Counted from the first letter of the stretch, positions 38,606-47,784 are shown. The stretch is 64,000 nucleotides of DNA from an uncultured bacterium (GCA_903891095.1 CAITDI010000030.1:1-64000), one strand, 5' to 3'. Notes: a model not told the origin generated them from the letters alone. Made by a program: numbers and translations.

Positions 38606-39622
38606 GTGATGGTGACCAGCATGCGCATCGCGATCGTCAGCGACATCCACGCCAACCTGGCCGCGTTCGAGGCGGTCATCGCCCACGCGAAGTCGGTCGG
38701 CTACGACTCGATGATCTGCCTCGGCGATGTGGTCGGCTACGGACCCGATCCGCTCGAGTGCGTCGACCTGGTGCGCTCGACCTGCGAGTGGTCGCTGCTC
38801 GGCAACCATGACTTCGCCGCGCTCTACGAGCCGACGAACTTCAACCCCGTCGCGCGCAACGCGGCGTTCTGGACGCGCGCGCAGGTCTTCGCCAACAAGC
38901 CCGACGAGATCGAGAAGGCCGTCGCGCTGCTCGACAAGCGTCGCGCCGCCGGCGAGATCACCGCCGCCGACTTCGAGCAGCGCGCCAGGCTGCTCCGCGA
39001 CCCCAAGTCGCGCGTCGACTTCCTCTTCAGCATCTCGCCGCGGCATGTGATGCTCGACCGCTACATCTGCGTGCACGGCTCGCCCACGCGGCCCGTGAAC
39101 GAGTACCTCTTCCCGACCGACGCCGAGCAGAACGTGCACCGCATCGAGCGCAGCTTCCGCATGCTCACGATGAACTCCGCAGGCGGCACGCCGCGCCGCG
39201 TGAGCGCGCTGGTCGGGCATACGCATGTGCCGGGGTTCTTCCTCGAGGACCGCGATCTCGACGAGGGGCCGGCGTCTTCTTCAGGCTCCCGTTCGCGCGT
39301 CGAGGCGAACATCGAATGGGTCGGCCTGCCGCCCGACGTCGACTCGTGGACTCCCGGCGAGGACGAGATGCCGCGCGGCATGCGCTTCATCCTCAACCCG
39401 GGTTCCGTCGGCCAGCCGCGCGACCGTGATTCCCGCGCGAGCTACGCGATCCTCGAGACGGGCGCTGGAAACGGCGCCGGCGCGGACGCCTCCCACGACC
39501 GGTTCACCTTCCACCGCGTCGAGTACGACATCGCCCGCACGCAGAAGAAGCTCCACGACCTGCGCGCCGCGGGTGCGGACCTCGATCCGTGGCTGGCTGA
39601 GCGCCTTGAACTGGGGCAGTGA
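38606..39622 (+). CDS. Calcineurin-like metallophosphoesterase (Ap4A-phosphatase-like)
   Basis: 338 residues with the metallophosphoesterase motifs in order: IAIVSDIHANLAAFEA (D-x-H), ICLGDVVGYGPDP (GDxxGYG), LLGNHDFAAL (GNHD), YICVHGSP, and LVGHTHVPGFF (GHTH). The GDVVGYGP form is shared with a group of bacterial phosphodiesterases/diadenosine tetraphosphatase-like proteins. A charged insertion before the C-terminus (about 220-250) is unusual. GTG 38606, ATG 38609 and ATG 38621 are alternative starts. It follows the sensor kinase by 60 bases. Confidence 0.85.
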   Translation: MMVTSMRIAIVSDIHANLAAFEAVIAHAKSVGYDSMICLGDVVGYGPDPLECVDLVRSTCEWSLLGNHDFAALYEPTNFNPVARNAAFWTRAQVFANKPDEIEKAVALLDKRRAAGEITAADFEQRARLLRDPKSRVDFLFSISPRHVMLDRYICVHGSPTRPVNEYLFPTDAEQNVHRIERSFRMLTMNSAGGTPRRVSALVGHTHVPGFFLEDRDLDEGPASSSGSRSRVEANIEWVGLPPDVDSWTPGEDEMPRGMRFILNPGSVGQPRDRDSRASYAILETGAGNGAGADASHDRFTFHRVEYDIARTQKKLHDLRAAGADLDPWLAERLELGQ

Positions 39623-39630
39623 GTCGGTTT

Positions 39631-39670
39631 TGAGGACTCGGATTTGAGGACTCGGATTTGAGGACTCGGT
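39631..39670 (+). repeat. 14-bp tandem repeat after a stop codon
   Basis: TGAGGACTCGGATT at 39631-39644 and 39645-39658, and a partial third unit at 39659-39670, starting eight bases after the phosphoesterase stop. A looser repeat of CGCAGTC/CTAAAC text lies at about 39773-39812, in the same 244-bp gap before yidC. Confidence 0.85.
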
Positions 39671-39866
39671 TGAGCAGGGCCGACGGAGCGCCGAATGCGG
39701 CGCAATCGCATCCAACGGTGCGCGCAACGCCGAAAGTCGGCTGCTGCTGTACGCTTCGCAGTCCTGAGTTCAACCCCGCAGTCTCAAACTCGCAGTCCTA
39801 AACCTGTAGTTCTCCATACTGGTCGCAACACCTCGGCACCCAGCCGAGGCATCCGGTCCTTCAAGC

Positions 39867-42071
39867 ATGTCTCCAACCCTGAAGAAGTTTCTCATCACGA
39901 GCGGTCTCGTCGCCGCCGTCGTCGCCTTTGGTCTGATCGTGGCCCGCGGCTCGGGCACGAAGCCGCAGGATGCGTCGACCGGCACGGCCGCGCCGACCGC
40001 TGCTGCACCCGCCGAGACCGGGTCCAAGCCCGAGTCCACGACCGGGTCCACGCCATCGCCCGAGTCCACGCCCGCCGCCGCACCCGCTGCGCCGAGCATG
40101 GGCGCCGCCGCGCTCACCGCGCGCGTCCCGCAAGGCATGTCCGCCGAGACCGCGCCCGCGCCGATCGGCTCGCTCGATCCTGCGAAGGCGCCGTTCGAGA
40201 TTCGCTTCAGCCCCATCGGTGGCGGCGTGAGCGAGATCCTCTTCTCCGACTTCTGGACCACCGTCGATGCCGCGCGCGAAGCCAAGGCCGCCCGCGCCAG
40301 CGGCGACGCGACGAAGATGCCGGGCGACAACAAGCGCTACATCCTCGCCGCAACGCGCAAACTGCAGGGCTACGACGTTCCTGCGCTCGCCGCGCACCGC
40401 ATCGAGGTCGATGGCGCGATGGTCGGCCTGTTCAACGCGTGGGCGTCCGATGCGGCGCACCCTGGCGTGTTCACCACCGAGATCGTGACCGCCGAAGGCG
40501 CGCCCGTCCTCCGCATCGTCCGCTCGTACACGCAGGTCGGCAGCGACGCGTCCAACAAGTACCTGCTCGGCGTCAACCACGCGATCACGAGCCTCGACGG
40601 CAAGGCGCACACCGTGCGTCTCCTCCAGTACGGCCCGGGCGACCTCGCGCATGATCCCGCGTCGGCCATCGATTCGCGGCGCTTCCACTTCGGCTACCTC
40701 TATCCCGCGCAGCGCGATCCGACGCAGCGCTTCGTGACCGCCAACGGCCAGATGTTCGACCGCTCCAAGACGGTCGGCGAGATCAACGCCGACCGCGTGA
40801 CGATGTGGCCGAACCACGACGCGGCCGAAGGCAAGTTCCAGCTCTCGTGGTACGGCTCGACCGACCGCTACTTCGCGCTCGCGGTGCACGCGCCGTTCGG
40901 CCCGCTGGGCTCGGATTCGCGCGCGCTTTCCGCGGTTTCCGAGGTGCACGGCATCACCAACAGCAAGGATGCCGGCGTCCTTCCGCCGCACGACGCGGTG
41001 TTCACCGAGATGATCAGCCCGGCGGCGACCGTCGACGCGGGCGCAACCACCACGCTCGCGATGGGCGTCTACGCGGGTCCGCTCGATCCGACGATCCTCG
41101 AGGGCATCGAGCCGTACTCGTCGCTCAACATGGGCGACATCATCGTCTACGCGATGGGCGGCTGCTGCTCGTGGTGCACCTTCGCGTGGCTCGCCAACGC
41201 GCTGCTGTGGTTCCTGTCGTTCATCCACAACTACCTCGTGTTCGACTGGGGCTTCGCGATCATCGGCCTCGTGGTCGTCGTGCGCCTTGTCCTGCACCCG
41301 ATCCAGAAGAAGTCGCAGATCTCGATGCAGCGCTTCTCGCGCGCGATGGCCGCGATGAAGCCCGAGCTCGACCAGCTGCAGAAGAAGTTCAAGGACGATC
41401 CGCAGCGCATGCAGGCCGAGCAGATGCGCATGTTCAAGGAGCGCGGCGTGAGCCCCGCGGGTTGCGTCGGCGGCATGCTGCCGACCTTCGCGCAGATGCC
41501 GATCTGGATGGCGCTGTACGCGGTGCTCTACTTCGCGTTCCCGCTGCGCCAGCAGGCGCCGTTCTTCGGCGTGTTCCAGAACTTCGGCAACTGGAGCTTC
41601 CTCGCCGACCTCTCGTCGCCCGACCACTTCATCGCGTTCGCGAATCCGATTCCGATCGGCATCCCCGGCGTCTACACGCTCTTCTCGCTCGCGTCGATCA
41701 ACCTGCTGCCCGTGCTCATGGGCATCGTGTTCTTCATCCAGCAGAAGTACACCGCGCCGCCGGTCACGGCGAGCACCAGCGAGGACCAGATCGCGCAGCA
41801 GAAGATGATGAAGTGGATGATGGTGCTGATGTTCCCGCTCATGACCTACACGGTTCCGAGCGGACTCACGCTGTACATCCTGACTTCGACGTGCATCGGC
41901 ATCATCGAAGGCCGCATCATCAAGAAGCAGGTCGACGCGATGGACCTCAGCGCCAAGCCCGCCGCGGGCAAGCAGCAGAGCGGCTTCCTCGGCCGTCTGT
42001 ACGAGCAGGCGCTCGAGCGCGCGCAGCAGCGCCAGCAGCAGGGCACGAAGAAGAAGCCCAAGGGCCGCTGA
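39867..42071 (+). CDS. yidC: Membrane protein insertase YidC/Oxa1
   Basis: 734 residues. Inserts and folds inner-membrane proteins, alone or with SecYEG. A first transmembrane helix (FLITSGLVAAVVAFGLIVA) is followed by an Ala/Pro/Thr linker and a large periplasmic domain, then the conserved 60-kDa core: VVVRLVLHPIQKKSQISMQR (membrane-embedded Arg), the cytoplasmic hairpin MKPELDQLQKKFKDDP, and GCVGGMLPTFAQMPIWMALY. The basic tail (QQGTKKKPKGR) may bind ribosomes. mnmE follows after nine bases, an order seen in many bacteria. Confidence 0.96.
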   Translation: MSPTLKKFLITSGLVAAVVAFGLIVARGSGTKPQDASTGTAAPTAAAPAETGSKPESTTGSTPSPESTPAAAPAAPSMGAAALTARVPQGMSAETAPAPIGSLDPAKAPFEIRFSPIGGGVSEILFSDFWTTVDAAREAKAARASGDATKMPGDNKRYILAATRKLQGYDVPALAAHRIEVDGAMVGLFNAWASDAAHPGVFTTEIVTAEGAPVLRIVRSYTQVGSDASNKYLLGVNHAITSLDGKAHTVRLLQYGPGDLAHDPASAIDSRRFHFGYLYPAQRDPTQRFVTANGQMFDRSKTVGEINADRVTMWPNHDAAEGKFQLSWYGSTDRYFALAVHAPFGPLGSDSRALSAVSEVHGITNSKDAGVLPPHDAVFTEMISPAATVDAGATTTLAMGVYAGPLDPTILEGIEPYSSLNMGDIIVYAMGGCCSWCTFAWLANALLWFLSFIHNYLVFDWGFAIIGLVVVVRLVLHPIQKKSQISMQRFSRAMAAMKPELDQLQKKFKDDPQRMQAEQMRMFKERGVSPAGCVGGMLPTFAQMPIWMALYAVLYFAFPLRQQAPFFGVFQNFGNWSFLADLSSPDHFIAFANPIPIGIPGVYTLFSLASINLLPVLMGIVFFIQQKYTAPPVTASTSEDQIAQQKMMKWMMVLMFPLMTYTVPSGLTLYILTSTCIGIIEGRIIKKQVDAMDLSAKPAAGKQQSGFLGRLYEQALERAQQRQQQGTKKKPKGR

Positions 42072-42080
42072 GCGGCCGGC

Positions 42081-43496
42081 ATGGTGGGCGTGACGCACAA
42101 CGAACTCGCGCGCGACACGATCGTGGCCACGGCATCGCCGCCGGGCCGCGGGGTGCGCGCGCTTGTTCGTCTTTCGGGGCCAGGTGCGCGCGCGGCCGCC
42201 GAGCGCGTGCTCGGCGCGGTGCCTGCGCGCCGCGGCGTGACGCGCGCGCGTGCGCGGATCGCGACCGGTGACGGCGCGTGCTCGAGCGTGCCCGTGCTCG
42301 CGATGTGGATGGAGTCGGGCGCGAGCTTTACCGGTGAGGATTCGCTCGAGGTCTCGTGCGTCGGCGCGCCCGCGGTGGTCGAGTGCGTCGCGACGGCGCT
42401 GATCGACGGCTCGCGCGCGGGCGGCTTTGGCGCGCGGCTCGCGCGCGCTGGTGAGTTCGCGTTCCGCGCGCATCTCGCGGGGCGCATCTCGGTCGACGAG
42501 GCCGAGGCGATTGCCGCGCGCATCGCGGCGACGAGCGACGCGGAGATCGCGGCGTCGGACGAGATCGCGCACGGCGTGTTCGGCGCGCGCGCGGCGGAAC
42601 TGCTCGCGCGCACGGCCGAGGCGCTCGCGCTGGTCGAGGCGGGGATCGACTTCACCGATCAGGACGATGTGGTCGCGATCGCCGCCGATGAGCTCGCGCG
42701 GCGCGCGGGCGCGATCGCGGCGGCGTGCGAGTCGCTGCGCGGCGGGCAGCAGTCGGCGCGCGCGAACGCGGTGGCGCTGGTGGTGCTCGCGGGCGCGCCG
42801 AATGCGGGCAAGAGCACGCTGTTCAACGCGCTGCTCGGCCGCGCGCGCAGCGTGGCGAGCGACCTCGCGGGCACGACGCGCGACGCGATCGTCGAGCGCA
42901 TCGCGCTGGGTGCCGGGCTTGAAGTCGACCTCGCGGACCTCGCAGGTCTCGACGGCGTCGATGGCGCAGGCCCGATCGAACGCGCCATGCAGCGCCGCGC
43001 GCAGGAGATGCTCGCGGCCGCGGACATCGTGGTGCGCTGCACGCCGCCCGGCGGCGCGCGCGTGGAGCTTGCGACCGCGGCCGACCTGATCGATGTCGCG
43101 ACGATGGCGGATCTCGCGCCGGTCGCGGATGAGCTCGCTGGGCTGAGCTCTACCTCGACCTCTACCTTGAGCGTGAGCGCACGCACCGGCACCGGCATCG
43201 AGCCGCTCCGCATCGCCATCGCCGCGCGCATTCGCCGCGACCGCGCGCTGCGCCGAGCGCGACTCGCGACGATCCTCCCGCGCCACGACGCCGCGTTCGC
43301 CGCCGCCCATGCCGCGCTGACCGAGACGGCGTCGCATGCCTCCGCGTCCGCCAGCCGCGGTCGCCGCCTCGACGACGTCGAGCTGGTGGCCAGCCTTCTC
43401 CGCGCCGCACTCGACGCCCTCGGCGAAGTCGCCGGCCCGATGCACCCCGACGACGTCCTCGGCCTCGTGTTCTCCCGCTTCTGCATTGGAAAGTGA
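42081..43496 (+). CDS. mnmE: tRNA uridine-5-carboxymethylaminomethyl GTPase MnmE, divergent
   Basis: 471 residues. With MnmG it modifies U34 of tRNAs using a folate-bound one-carbon unit. Formyl-folate-binding N-domain (IVATASPPGRGVRALVRLSG), helical domain (LARAGEFAFRAHLAGRISVD), inserted G domain with P-loop GAPNAGKST (238-246), AGTTRD (G2) and DLAGL (G3), and the C-terminal CIGK with the essential cysteine. The G4 motif NKxD is not found; the best matching position reads TAAD, so guanine specificity may be relaxed. It follows yidC, as commonly seen, and its stop overlaps the thioesterase start (GTGA). Confidence 0.9.
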   Translation: MVGVTHNELARDTIVATASPPGRGVRALVRLSGPGARAAAERVLGAVPARRGVTRARARIATGDGACSSVPVLAMWMESGASFTGEDSLEVSCVGAPAVVECVATALIDGSRAGGFGARLARAGEFAFRAHLAGRISVDEAEAIAARIAATSDAEIAASDEIAHGVFGARAAELLARTAEALALVEAGIDFTDQDDVVAIAADELARRAGAIAAACESLRGGQQSARANAVALVVLAGAPNAGKSTLFNALLGRARSVASDLAGTTRDAIVERIALGAGLEVDLADLAGLDGVDGAGPIERAMQRRAQEMLAAADIVVRCTPPGGARVELATAADLIDVATMADLAPVADELAGLSSTSTSTLSVSARTGTGIEPLRIAIAARIRRDRALRRARLATILPRHDAAFAAAHAALTETASHASASASRGRRLDDVELVASLLRAALDALGEVAGPMHPDDVLGLVFSRFCIGK

Positions 43497-43945
43497 CCGC
43501 CATGACCAATCGCCCATCCCCGAGCCGCTCCGGCGCAGGATCCGACAGCCCCACGCCGCTCTCGACGCACGAGACCGAGATCCGCGTTCGCTACCCCGAG
43601 TGCGACCCGATGGGCGTCGCCCACCATGCGACCTACCCCGTCTGGTTCGAGATCGGCCGGACGGAGATGCTCCGCGCGACGGGCGGCAACTACCGCGACC
43701 TCGAGGCGGCGGGGGTGTTCCTGGCGGTCGTCCGGCTCGAGGTCCGCTACCGCCGACCCGCTCGGTACGACGATGTGCTGCGCCTTCGAACCAGCCTTCT
43801 GGTCGCTGGACCGGTCAAGATCGAGCATTCGTACGAGCTGTTTCGCGGCGATGAGCTCGTCGCCGAGGCCCGAACGACCCTGGCGTGCCTCGATCGGAGC
43901 GGGTCGGCGTGCCAAATCCCGCCAGGGCTGCAAATTGGTGCTTGA
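43493..43945 (+). CDS. YbgC-type acyl-CoA thioesterase (hotdog fold)
   Basis: 150 residues. 4-hydroxybenzoyl-CoA thioesterase-like hotdog enzyme. The signature VRYPECDPMGVAHHATYPVWFE has the catalytic Asp in CDPMG and the HH-x-x-Y segment, followed by VRLEVRYRRPARYDD. The GTG at 43493 overlaps the mnmE stop; ATG 43502 is an alternative start after a short Ser/Pro-rich lead. The substrate is probably a short acyl-CoA or acyl-ACP, which the sequence does not settle. Confidence 0.88.
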   Translation: MTAMTNRPSPSRSGAGSDSPTPLSTHETEIRVRYPECDPMGVAHHATYPVWFEIGRTEMLRATGGNYRDLEAAGVFLAVVRLEVRYRRPARYDDVLRLRTSLLVAGPVKIEHSYELFRGDELVAEARTTLACLDRSGSACQIPPGLQIGA

Positions 43946-43989
43946 AGTCGAAGTCGGCGCAAACACCATCCCCGCATGCCCTTAAGCGC

Positions 43990-44323
43990 CGCCAAACGCC
44001 CTCGACTGTCAGGAATTCGCCGAAATAGCGCTCCGCTTGCGCAGAGTCTTGGTCTGAAACTCTTTTCTCAGGTGTCAGGGTTGGCTTCCTCCCAACTCCC
44101 CCCCCTTTGTCGGCCCTGACACGTAAAGCAGGTCAAGCGAAAGCAAGACCTGTAGGGCCCACACGACCCCCTTCGTGTGGGACACAACTGACTGATGCGA
44201 TGACGTGTCGCTGAAAGTTAGTCCCTCGAGCTTGCGGCTGATTGGATTCCCGTCCTCGCCGCAGACCGAATTCCACGTTTGCATCGCCGGCGCCTCAGAT
44301 TTCTGTGGCGCCGGCGATGTTTT
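43990..44323 (+). ncRNA. Candidate structured RNA, family not recognised
   Basis: No protein gene fits here, and base composition departs from coding DNA (pyrimidine runs near 44086-44107). Several strong hairpins stand in series: 44072-44080 pairs with 44114-44122 (9 bp) enclosing GTTGG/CCAAC; CAGGTC 44129-44134 pairs with GACCTG 44147-44152 and closes on GC-GAAA-GC, a GNRA tetraloop; CCCACACGA 44158-44166 pairs with TCGTGTGGG 44173-44181; a terminator-like hairpin ends it at 44282-44323. tmRNA, RNase P, SRP RNA and 6S signatures were looked for and not found. The 5' end is a guess. Confidence 0.5.
44282..44323 (+). terminator. Terminator-like hairpin closing the structured RNA region
   Basis: CATCGCCGGCGCC at 44282-44294 pairs perfectly with GGCGCCGGCGATG at 44307-44319 (13 bp, loop of 12), followed by TTTTTG. 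It is 336 bases after the thioesterase stop, so a separate short transcript ending here is plausible. Confidence 0.78.
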
Positions 44324-44370
44324 TGCATTGCATCGAAATCGCCGCGGAGTGCATCGCTAGGATGCGCGCC

Positions 44371-44934
44371 ATGCAGATCCGTTCCCTCGCGGCGCTCTTT
44401 GTTCTCGCACTCGTTCCGGTTTCCTGCACTGCGATGTCGACGTATCCGCCGACCGCGGGGCACACCGTCTCGACGCCCAATGTCACGCCTGGACCCGAAG
44501 TCATGGCGGGCGCGATCAAGGAAGCGCACCGACTCACCGCGCCGAACTCGAAGATCATCTTCAACCTTCCGGTTGGACTCGCTGAGAACACATGGAACCG
44601 CGTCGCAGGTCTCCTGCCCGACAACGCACGCGCGATGGAGCCGGGCGATGAAGGCGTCTACTCGGTCCAGCAGCTGCGCATCGGCGGCGGCGCGGCGGAA
44701 GTCGACATCGTCTATCCCGATCACGGCGTGTATCAGCTGATGACCGTCAAGTTCAGCGGCGGCATGCTGATGGACTGGCGCGTCGAGTGGGCGTACCGCT
44801 GGATGATTCCCGCGACCAAGCCCGTCGCCAACGATCCGCTGCAGCGCGTCGCAGACGAGCAGAAGGCTGCGGATTCCAACGCCGCTGCCGCCGAAGTCGA
44901 GTCGCAGAGCGCGCCGGCTGACTCGTCGAAGTAA
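44371..44934 (+). CDS. Lipoprotein, unknown function
   Basis: 187 residues. Type II signal peptide MQIRSLAALFVLALVPVSC with lipobox VPVSC, so Cys19 would be lipidated. The mature domain (about 45-150) is alpha/beta with SKIIFNLPVGLAENTWNRVA and VDIVYPDHGVYQLMTVKFSGG; the tail is Ala/Asp/Glu-rich. ATG 44371 is chosen over several upstream in-frame starts because it begins the signal peptide. A strong terminator follows 28 bases after the stop. No family recognised. Confidence 0.68.
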   Translation: MQIRSLAALFVLALVPVSCTAMSTYPPTAGHTVSTPNVTPGPEVMAGAIKEAHRLTAPNSKIIFNLPVGLAENTWNRVAGLLPDNARAMEPGDEGVYSVQQLRIGGGAAEVDIVYPDHGVYQLMTVKFSGGMLMDWRVEWAYRWMIPATKPVANDPLQRVADEQKAADSNAAAAEVESQSAPADSSK

Positions 44935-44962
44935 GGCGAGTGACGCCAACGGAAAACTGAAA

Positions 44963-45002
44963 CGGGTGCCATCGCCAAGCGGCGATGGCACCCGTAGTTT
45001 TT
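44963..45002. terminator. Terminator between lipoprotein gene and proS
   Basis: 14-bp perfect stem (44963-44976 / 44981-44994), loop AAGC, followed by TAGTTTTT. It terminates the plus-strand lipoprotein transcript; the convergent proS gene stops at 45044 on the other strand. Confidence 0.88.
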
Positions 45003-45043
45003 GCGTTCGTAGTTCAGCAGCTCGTCACGCAACGGCTCGTCAC

Positions 45044-46648
45044 TCAATAACTCTTGGCAAACACCGCGCGCCGCGCGCTCGGCTTGCCGCTGAAGATGCA
45101 CGTGCCCGCCTCGGCGTCGCCCTCGACGGGGATGCAGCGGCAGGTCACGGCGAACTTGGTCTTGAGCTCGTCCTCGACCTTCGGATCGGGCGAGTAGTGG
45201 ACGAGCGCGAAGCCGCCCTTCACGGCGCCGCCGGAGCCGTCTTCGCCTTCGGCCTCGTTCTTCGCGCCGAAGAACGCATCGAACTCCGCGCGCGAGTCGA
45301 TGCGCTTGGTGTTCGCCTCGCGGTGCGCCTTCGCGCGTGCGAAGAGACCCGACTGCATGTCCTCGAGGATCGTGGTGATCGTCGCGACGAAGTCGTCGCG
45401 CTTGAGCGACTGCTTGTCCTTGTGCGCGCGGTCGCGGCGCGCCATGAACACCGAGTCCTGCTCCATGTCGCGCGGTCCGACCTCGACGCGCAGCGGGATG
45501 CCCTTCTTGATCCACTGCCAGGCCTTGTCGCCGCCGCGGATGTCGCGGTTGTCGACCTCGACGTCGATCGTGCGGCCGGCGTACGGAATCTTGCGGAGAT
45601 CCGCCGCGAGCTTGGTGCAGTAGTCGAGCACCGCCTGCGCGGTCTCGGGCTTGTGCGTGACGGGGATGATCACCACATGCGACGGCGCGAGGCGCGGCGG
45701 AAGCACCATGCCGTCGTCATCGGCGTGGGTCATGATCATGCCGCCGATGAGGCGCGTCGACACGCCCCACGAGGTCGTCCATGCGAACGAGATCTTGCCC
45801 TCGGCGTCGCTGAACTTGATGTCGCTCGCGTGCGCGAAGTTCTGGCCGAGGAAGTGCGAGGTACCCGCCTGCAGCGCCTTGCGGTCCTGCATCATCGCCT
45901 CGATGCAGTAGGTGTTCACCGCGCCAGGGAATCGCTCGCCCTCGGTCTTCTCGCCCTTGATGACGGGCATCGCCATCCAGTTCTCCGCGAAATCCGCGTA
46001 GACCTCGAGCATCTTGAGCGTCTCCTCCATCGCCTCCTTCTCGGTGGCGTGCGCGGTGTGGCCTTCCTGCCAGAGGAATTCCGCGGTGCGCAGGAAGAGT
46101 CGCGTGCGCATCTCCCAGCGCACGACGTTCGCCCACTGGTTGATGAGGAGCGGAAGGTCGCGGTAGCTCTGCACCCACTTGGCGAAGCTCGCGCCGATGA
46201 TCGTTTCCGAAGTCGGACGCACGACGAGCGGCTCCTGCAGCTCGCCGTCGGGGATCAGGCCTTCCTTGCCGTCGGCCTTGATGCCGGGCTTGAGGCGGTG
46301 GTGCGTGACGACCGCGCATTCCTTGGCGAAGCCCTCGACATGCTCGGCTTCCTTCTCGAAGTACGACAGCGGGATGAACAGCGGGAAGTACGCGTTCTTG
46401 TGGCCCGTGTCCTTGAACATCTTGTCGAGCGAGCGCTGGATGTTCTCCCACAGCGCGTAGCCCCACGGCTTGATGACCATGCAGCCGCGGACATCGCTGT
46501 TCTCCGCGAGTTCGGCCGCGCGCACAACCTGCTGGTACCACTCGGGGTAGTTCTCCGCGCGGGTCGGCGTGATGGCGGTGGTGGGGGCGGCGGGTTGCTT
46601 CTGGTTGGACGAGGGATTCGACTGGGGATTCGACTGGGGGTTCGACAT
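45044..46648 (-). CDS. proS: Proline--tRNA ligase, short (archaeal/eukaryotic-like) type
   Basis: 534 residues. Class II synthetase that charges tRNA-Pro. Motif 2 region WANVVRWEMRTRLFLRTAEFLWQEGHTAHA, split here by the active-site loop; no inserted editing domain of the bacterial type; C-terminal cysteines (TCRCIPVEGDAEAGTCIFSG) and a final Tyr (VFAKSY) as in the archaeal-type enzyme. The N-terminus SNPQSNPQSNPSSNQ comes from a 12-bp tandem repeat (about 46612-46646). The start at 46648 is the first ATG before ENYPEWYQQVV. Confidence 0.94.
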   Translation of the reverse strand: MSNPQSNPQSNPSSNQKQPAAPTTAITPTRAENYPEWYQQVVRAAELAENSDVRGCMVIKPWGYALWENIQRSLDKMFKDTGHKNAYFPLFIPLSYFEKEAEHVEGFAKECAVVTHHRLKPGIKADGKEGLIPDGELQEPLVVRPTSETIIGASFAKWVQSYRDLPLLINQWANVVRWEMRTRLFLRTAEFLWQEGHTAHATEKEAMEETLKMLEVYADFAENWMAMPVIKGEKTEGERFPGAVNTYCIEAMMQDRKALQAGTSHFLGQNFAHASDIKFSDAEGKISFAWTTSWGVSTRLIGGMIMTHADDDGMVLPPRLAPSHVVIIPVTHKPETAQAVLDYCTKLAADLRKIPYAGRTIDVEVDNRDIRGGDKAWQWIKKGIPLRVEVGPRDMEQDSVFMARRDRAHKDKQSLKRDDFVATITTILEDMQSGLFARAKAHREANTKRIDSRAEFDAFFGAKNEAEGEDGSGGAVKGGFALVHYSPDPKVEDELKTKFAVTCRCIPVEGDAEAGTCIFSGKPSARRAVFAKSY

Positions 46649-46767
46649 GGATTTGCTCGCGATCAAGGTGCCGCGATCTGTATCGCGACAGGACCGAGAA
46701 GGTAGCACGAACGCCGAAATATCGGTGGAACGCGGGAAATCACCGCGCGCGGGGATACAGTCGCCGC

Positions 46768-47712
46768 GTGGCTCACGACGAAGGTACGCAACCCGAGAAG
46801 AACTCCGCAGCAAGTGGTGCGTCGAGCGGCGCATCGTCCGTGCTGCTGGGAGCGCTTCGATCGTCCGTGCTTGTCGCCGATGCGTCGCTGATGCTGACCG
46901 CGACGCCGACCGCGCGTCGCGAGGCCGTGCGCAACGCGCGCCGCGAGCTCAAGGCCGTGCGCGCGATCGCGCCGCTGTGCCGTTCGGCCACCACCGATGT
47001 CGCGATCGACGGCGTGCTCGAGTTCAGCGCGAAGGCGAACCAGCTGCTCGGACCGCTGCGCGACCGCGACGCGTTGTCGCGCTCGATCCACCGGCTGGCC
47101 GATCGCTTTGCCGACGCGGAGACGCGCCGCGTCACGCGCACGATCCTGCTGGCGACGCTGATCCTCGCCGAGGCCGATCGCCGCGACGACGCCGCGTACA
47201 GCGATGCGTCGATCGATCGCGCCAAGCGCTCGATCCGCTCGGCGCGCGCGGTGGTGTCGTCGATCGGACCCGATGCGACCATCGATAGCGACCATGCGGC
47301 GTTGCTGATGCAGCGTTCGTTTGCCGATTGCCGCGACGAGCTCAGCGCGGCGCTCAACAAGAGCGATCTCGCGCGCCTGCATGAATGCCGCAAGAAAGCG
47401 TCGTTTCTGGCGCTGGCGATGCGGACGTTCGAGGACGAGCTTCCGTCGTCGGTGCGGCGCATGCGCGCGCGCGCCAAGCGGCTTGCCGCGGCGCTGGGCG
47501 AGGATCGCGATCTCGCGCTGCTGGACGTCGAGATGCGCGCCACGCGGTCGCAACTCAGCGGTTCGCCGCTCGCCGCCGCGATCGACGATGCGCTGCGGCT
47601 TGCGCGGCTCGAGGCGGGTGCGCGCGTCGAGGATGCGGCCCGCGCGTTCCTGCGCCTTGGCCGAGGCCGCGTGCGGCGCGGTCTCGACGAGCTGTTCGGC
47701 CGTTGCGATTGA
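46768..47712 (+). CDS. CHAD-domain protein
   Basis: 314 residues from a GTG start. A helical CHAD domain (conserved histidine alpha-helical domain) covers most of the protein: RREAVRNARRELKAVRAIAP, DLARLHECRKKASFLALAMR and MRARAKRLAAALGEDRDLAL with the typical R-x3-K-x3-R pattern. CHAD proteins bind polyphosphate granules through basic surfaces. No CYTH partner domain or polyphosphate kinase gene is nearby. It is divergent from proS, with 119 bases between the starts. Confidence 0.8.
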   Translation: MAHDEGTQPEKNSAASGASSGASSVLLGALRSSVLVADASLMLTATPTARREAVRNARRELKAVRAIAPLCRSATTDVAIDGVLEFSAKANQLLGPLRDRDALSRSIHRLADRFADAETRRVTRTILLATLILAEADRRDDAAYSDASIDRAKRSIRSARAVVSSIGPDATIDSDHAALLMQRSFADCRDELSAALNKSDLARLHECRKKASFLALAMRTFEDELPSSVRRMRARAKRLAAALGEDRDLALLDVEMRATRSQLSGSPLAAAIDDALRLARLEAGARVEDAARAFLRLGRGRVRRGLDELFGRCD

Positions 47713-47784
47713 ATGACCCGCTGACGCCGCCGCGATCGGACGCCAGTACGACAACCGCCGCGCGATGTGAGTATTCTCACGCCG

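Noticed and set aside
39861-43517. 1218-codon open frame on the minus strand opposite yidC and mnmE
   Set aside because: It is Arg/His/Glu-rich with no domain text, and both genes on the plus strand have clear families; it is a GC-bias shadow. The same holds for other long antisense frames, e.g. opposite proS, rho, tuf, xylA and lpdA.
44075-44284. 69-codon minus-strand frame in the structured RNA region
   Set aside because: No ribosome-binding site, no codon bias, and it crosses several stable hairpins; RNA structure explains the region better.
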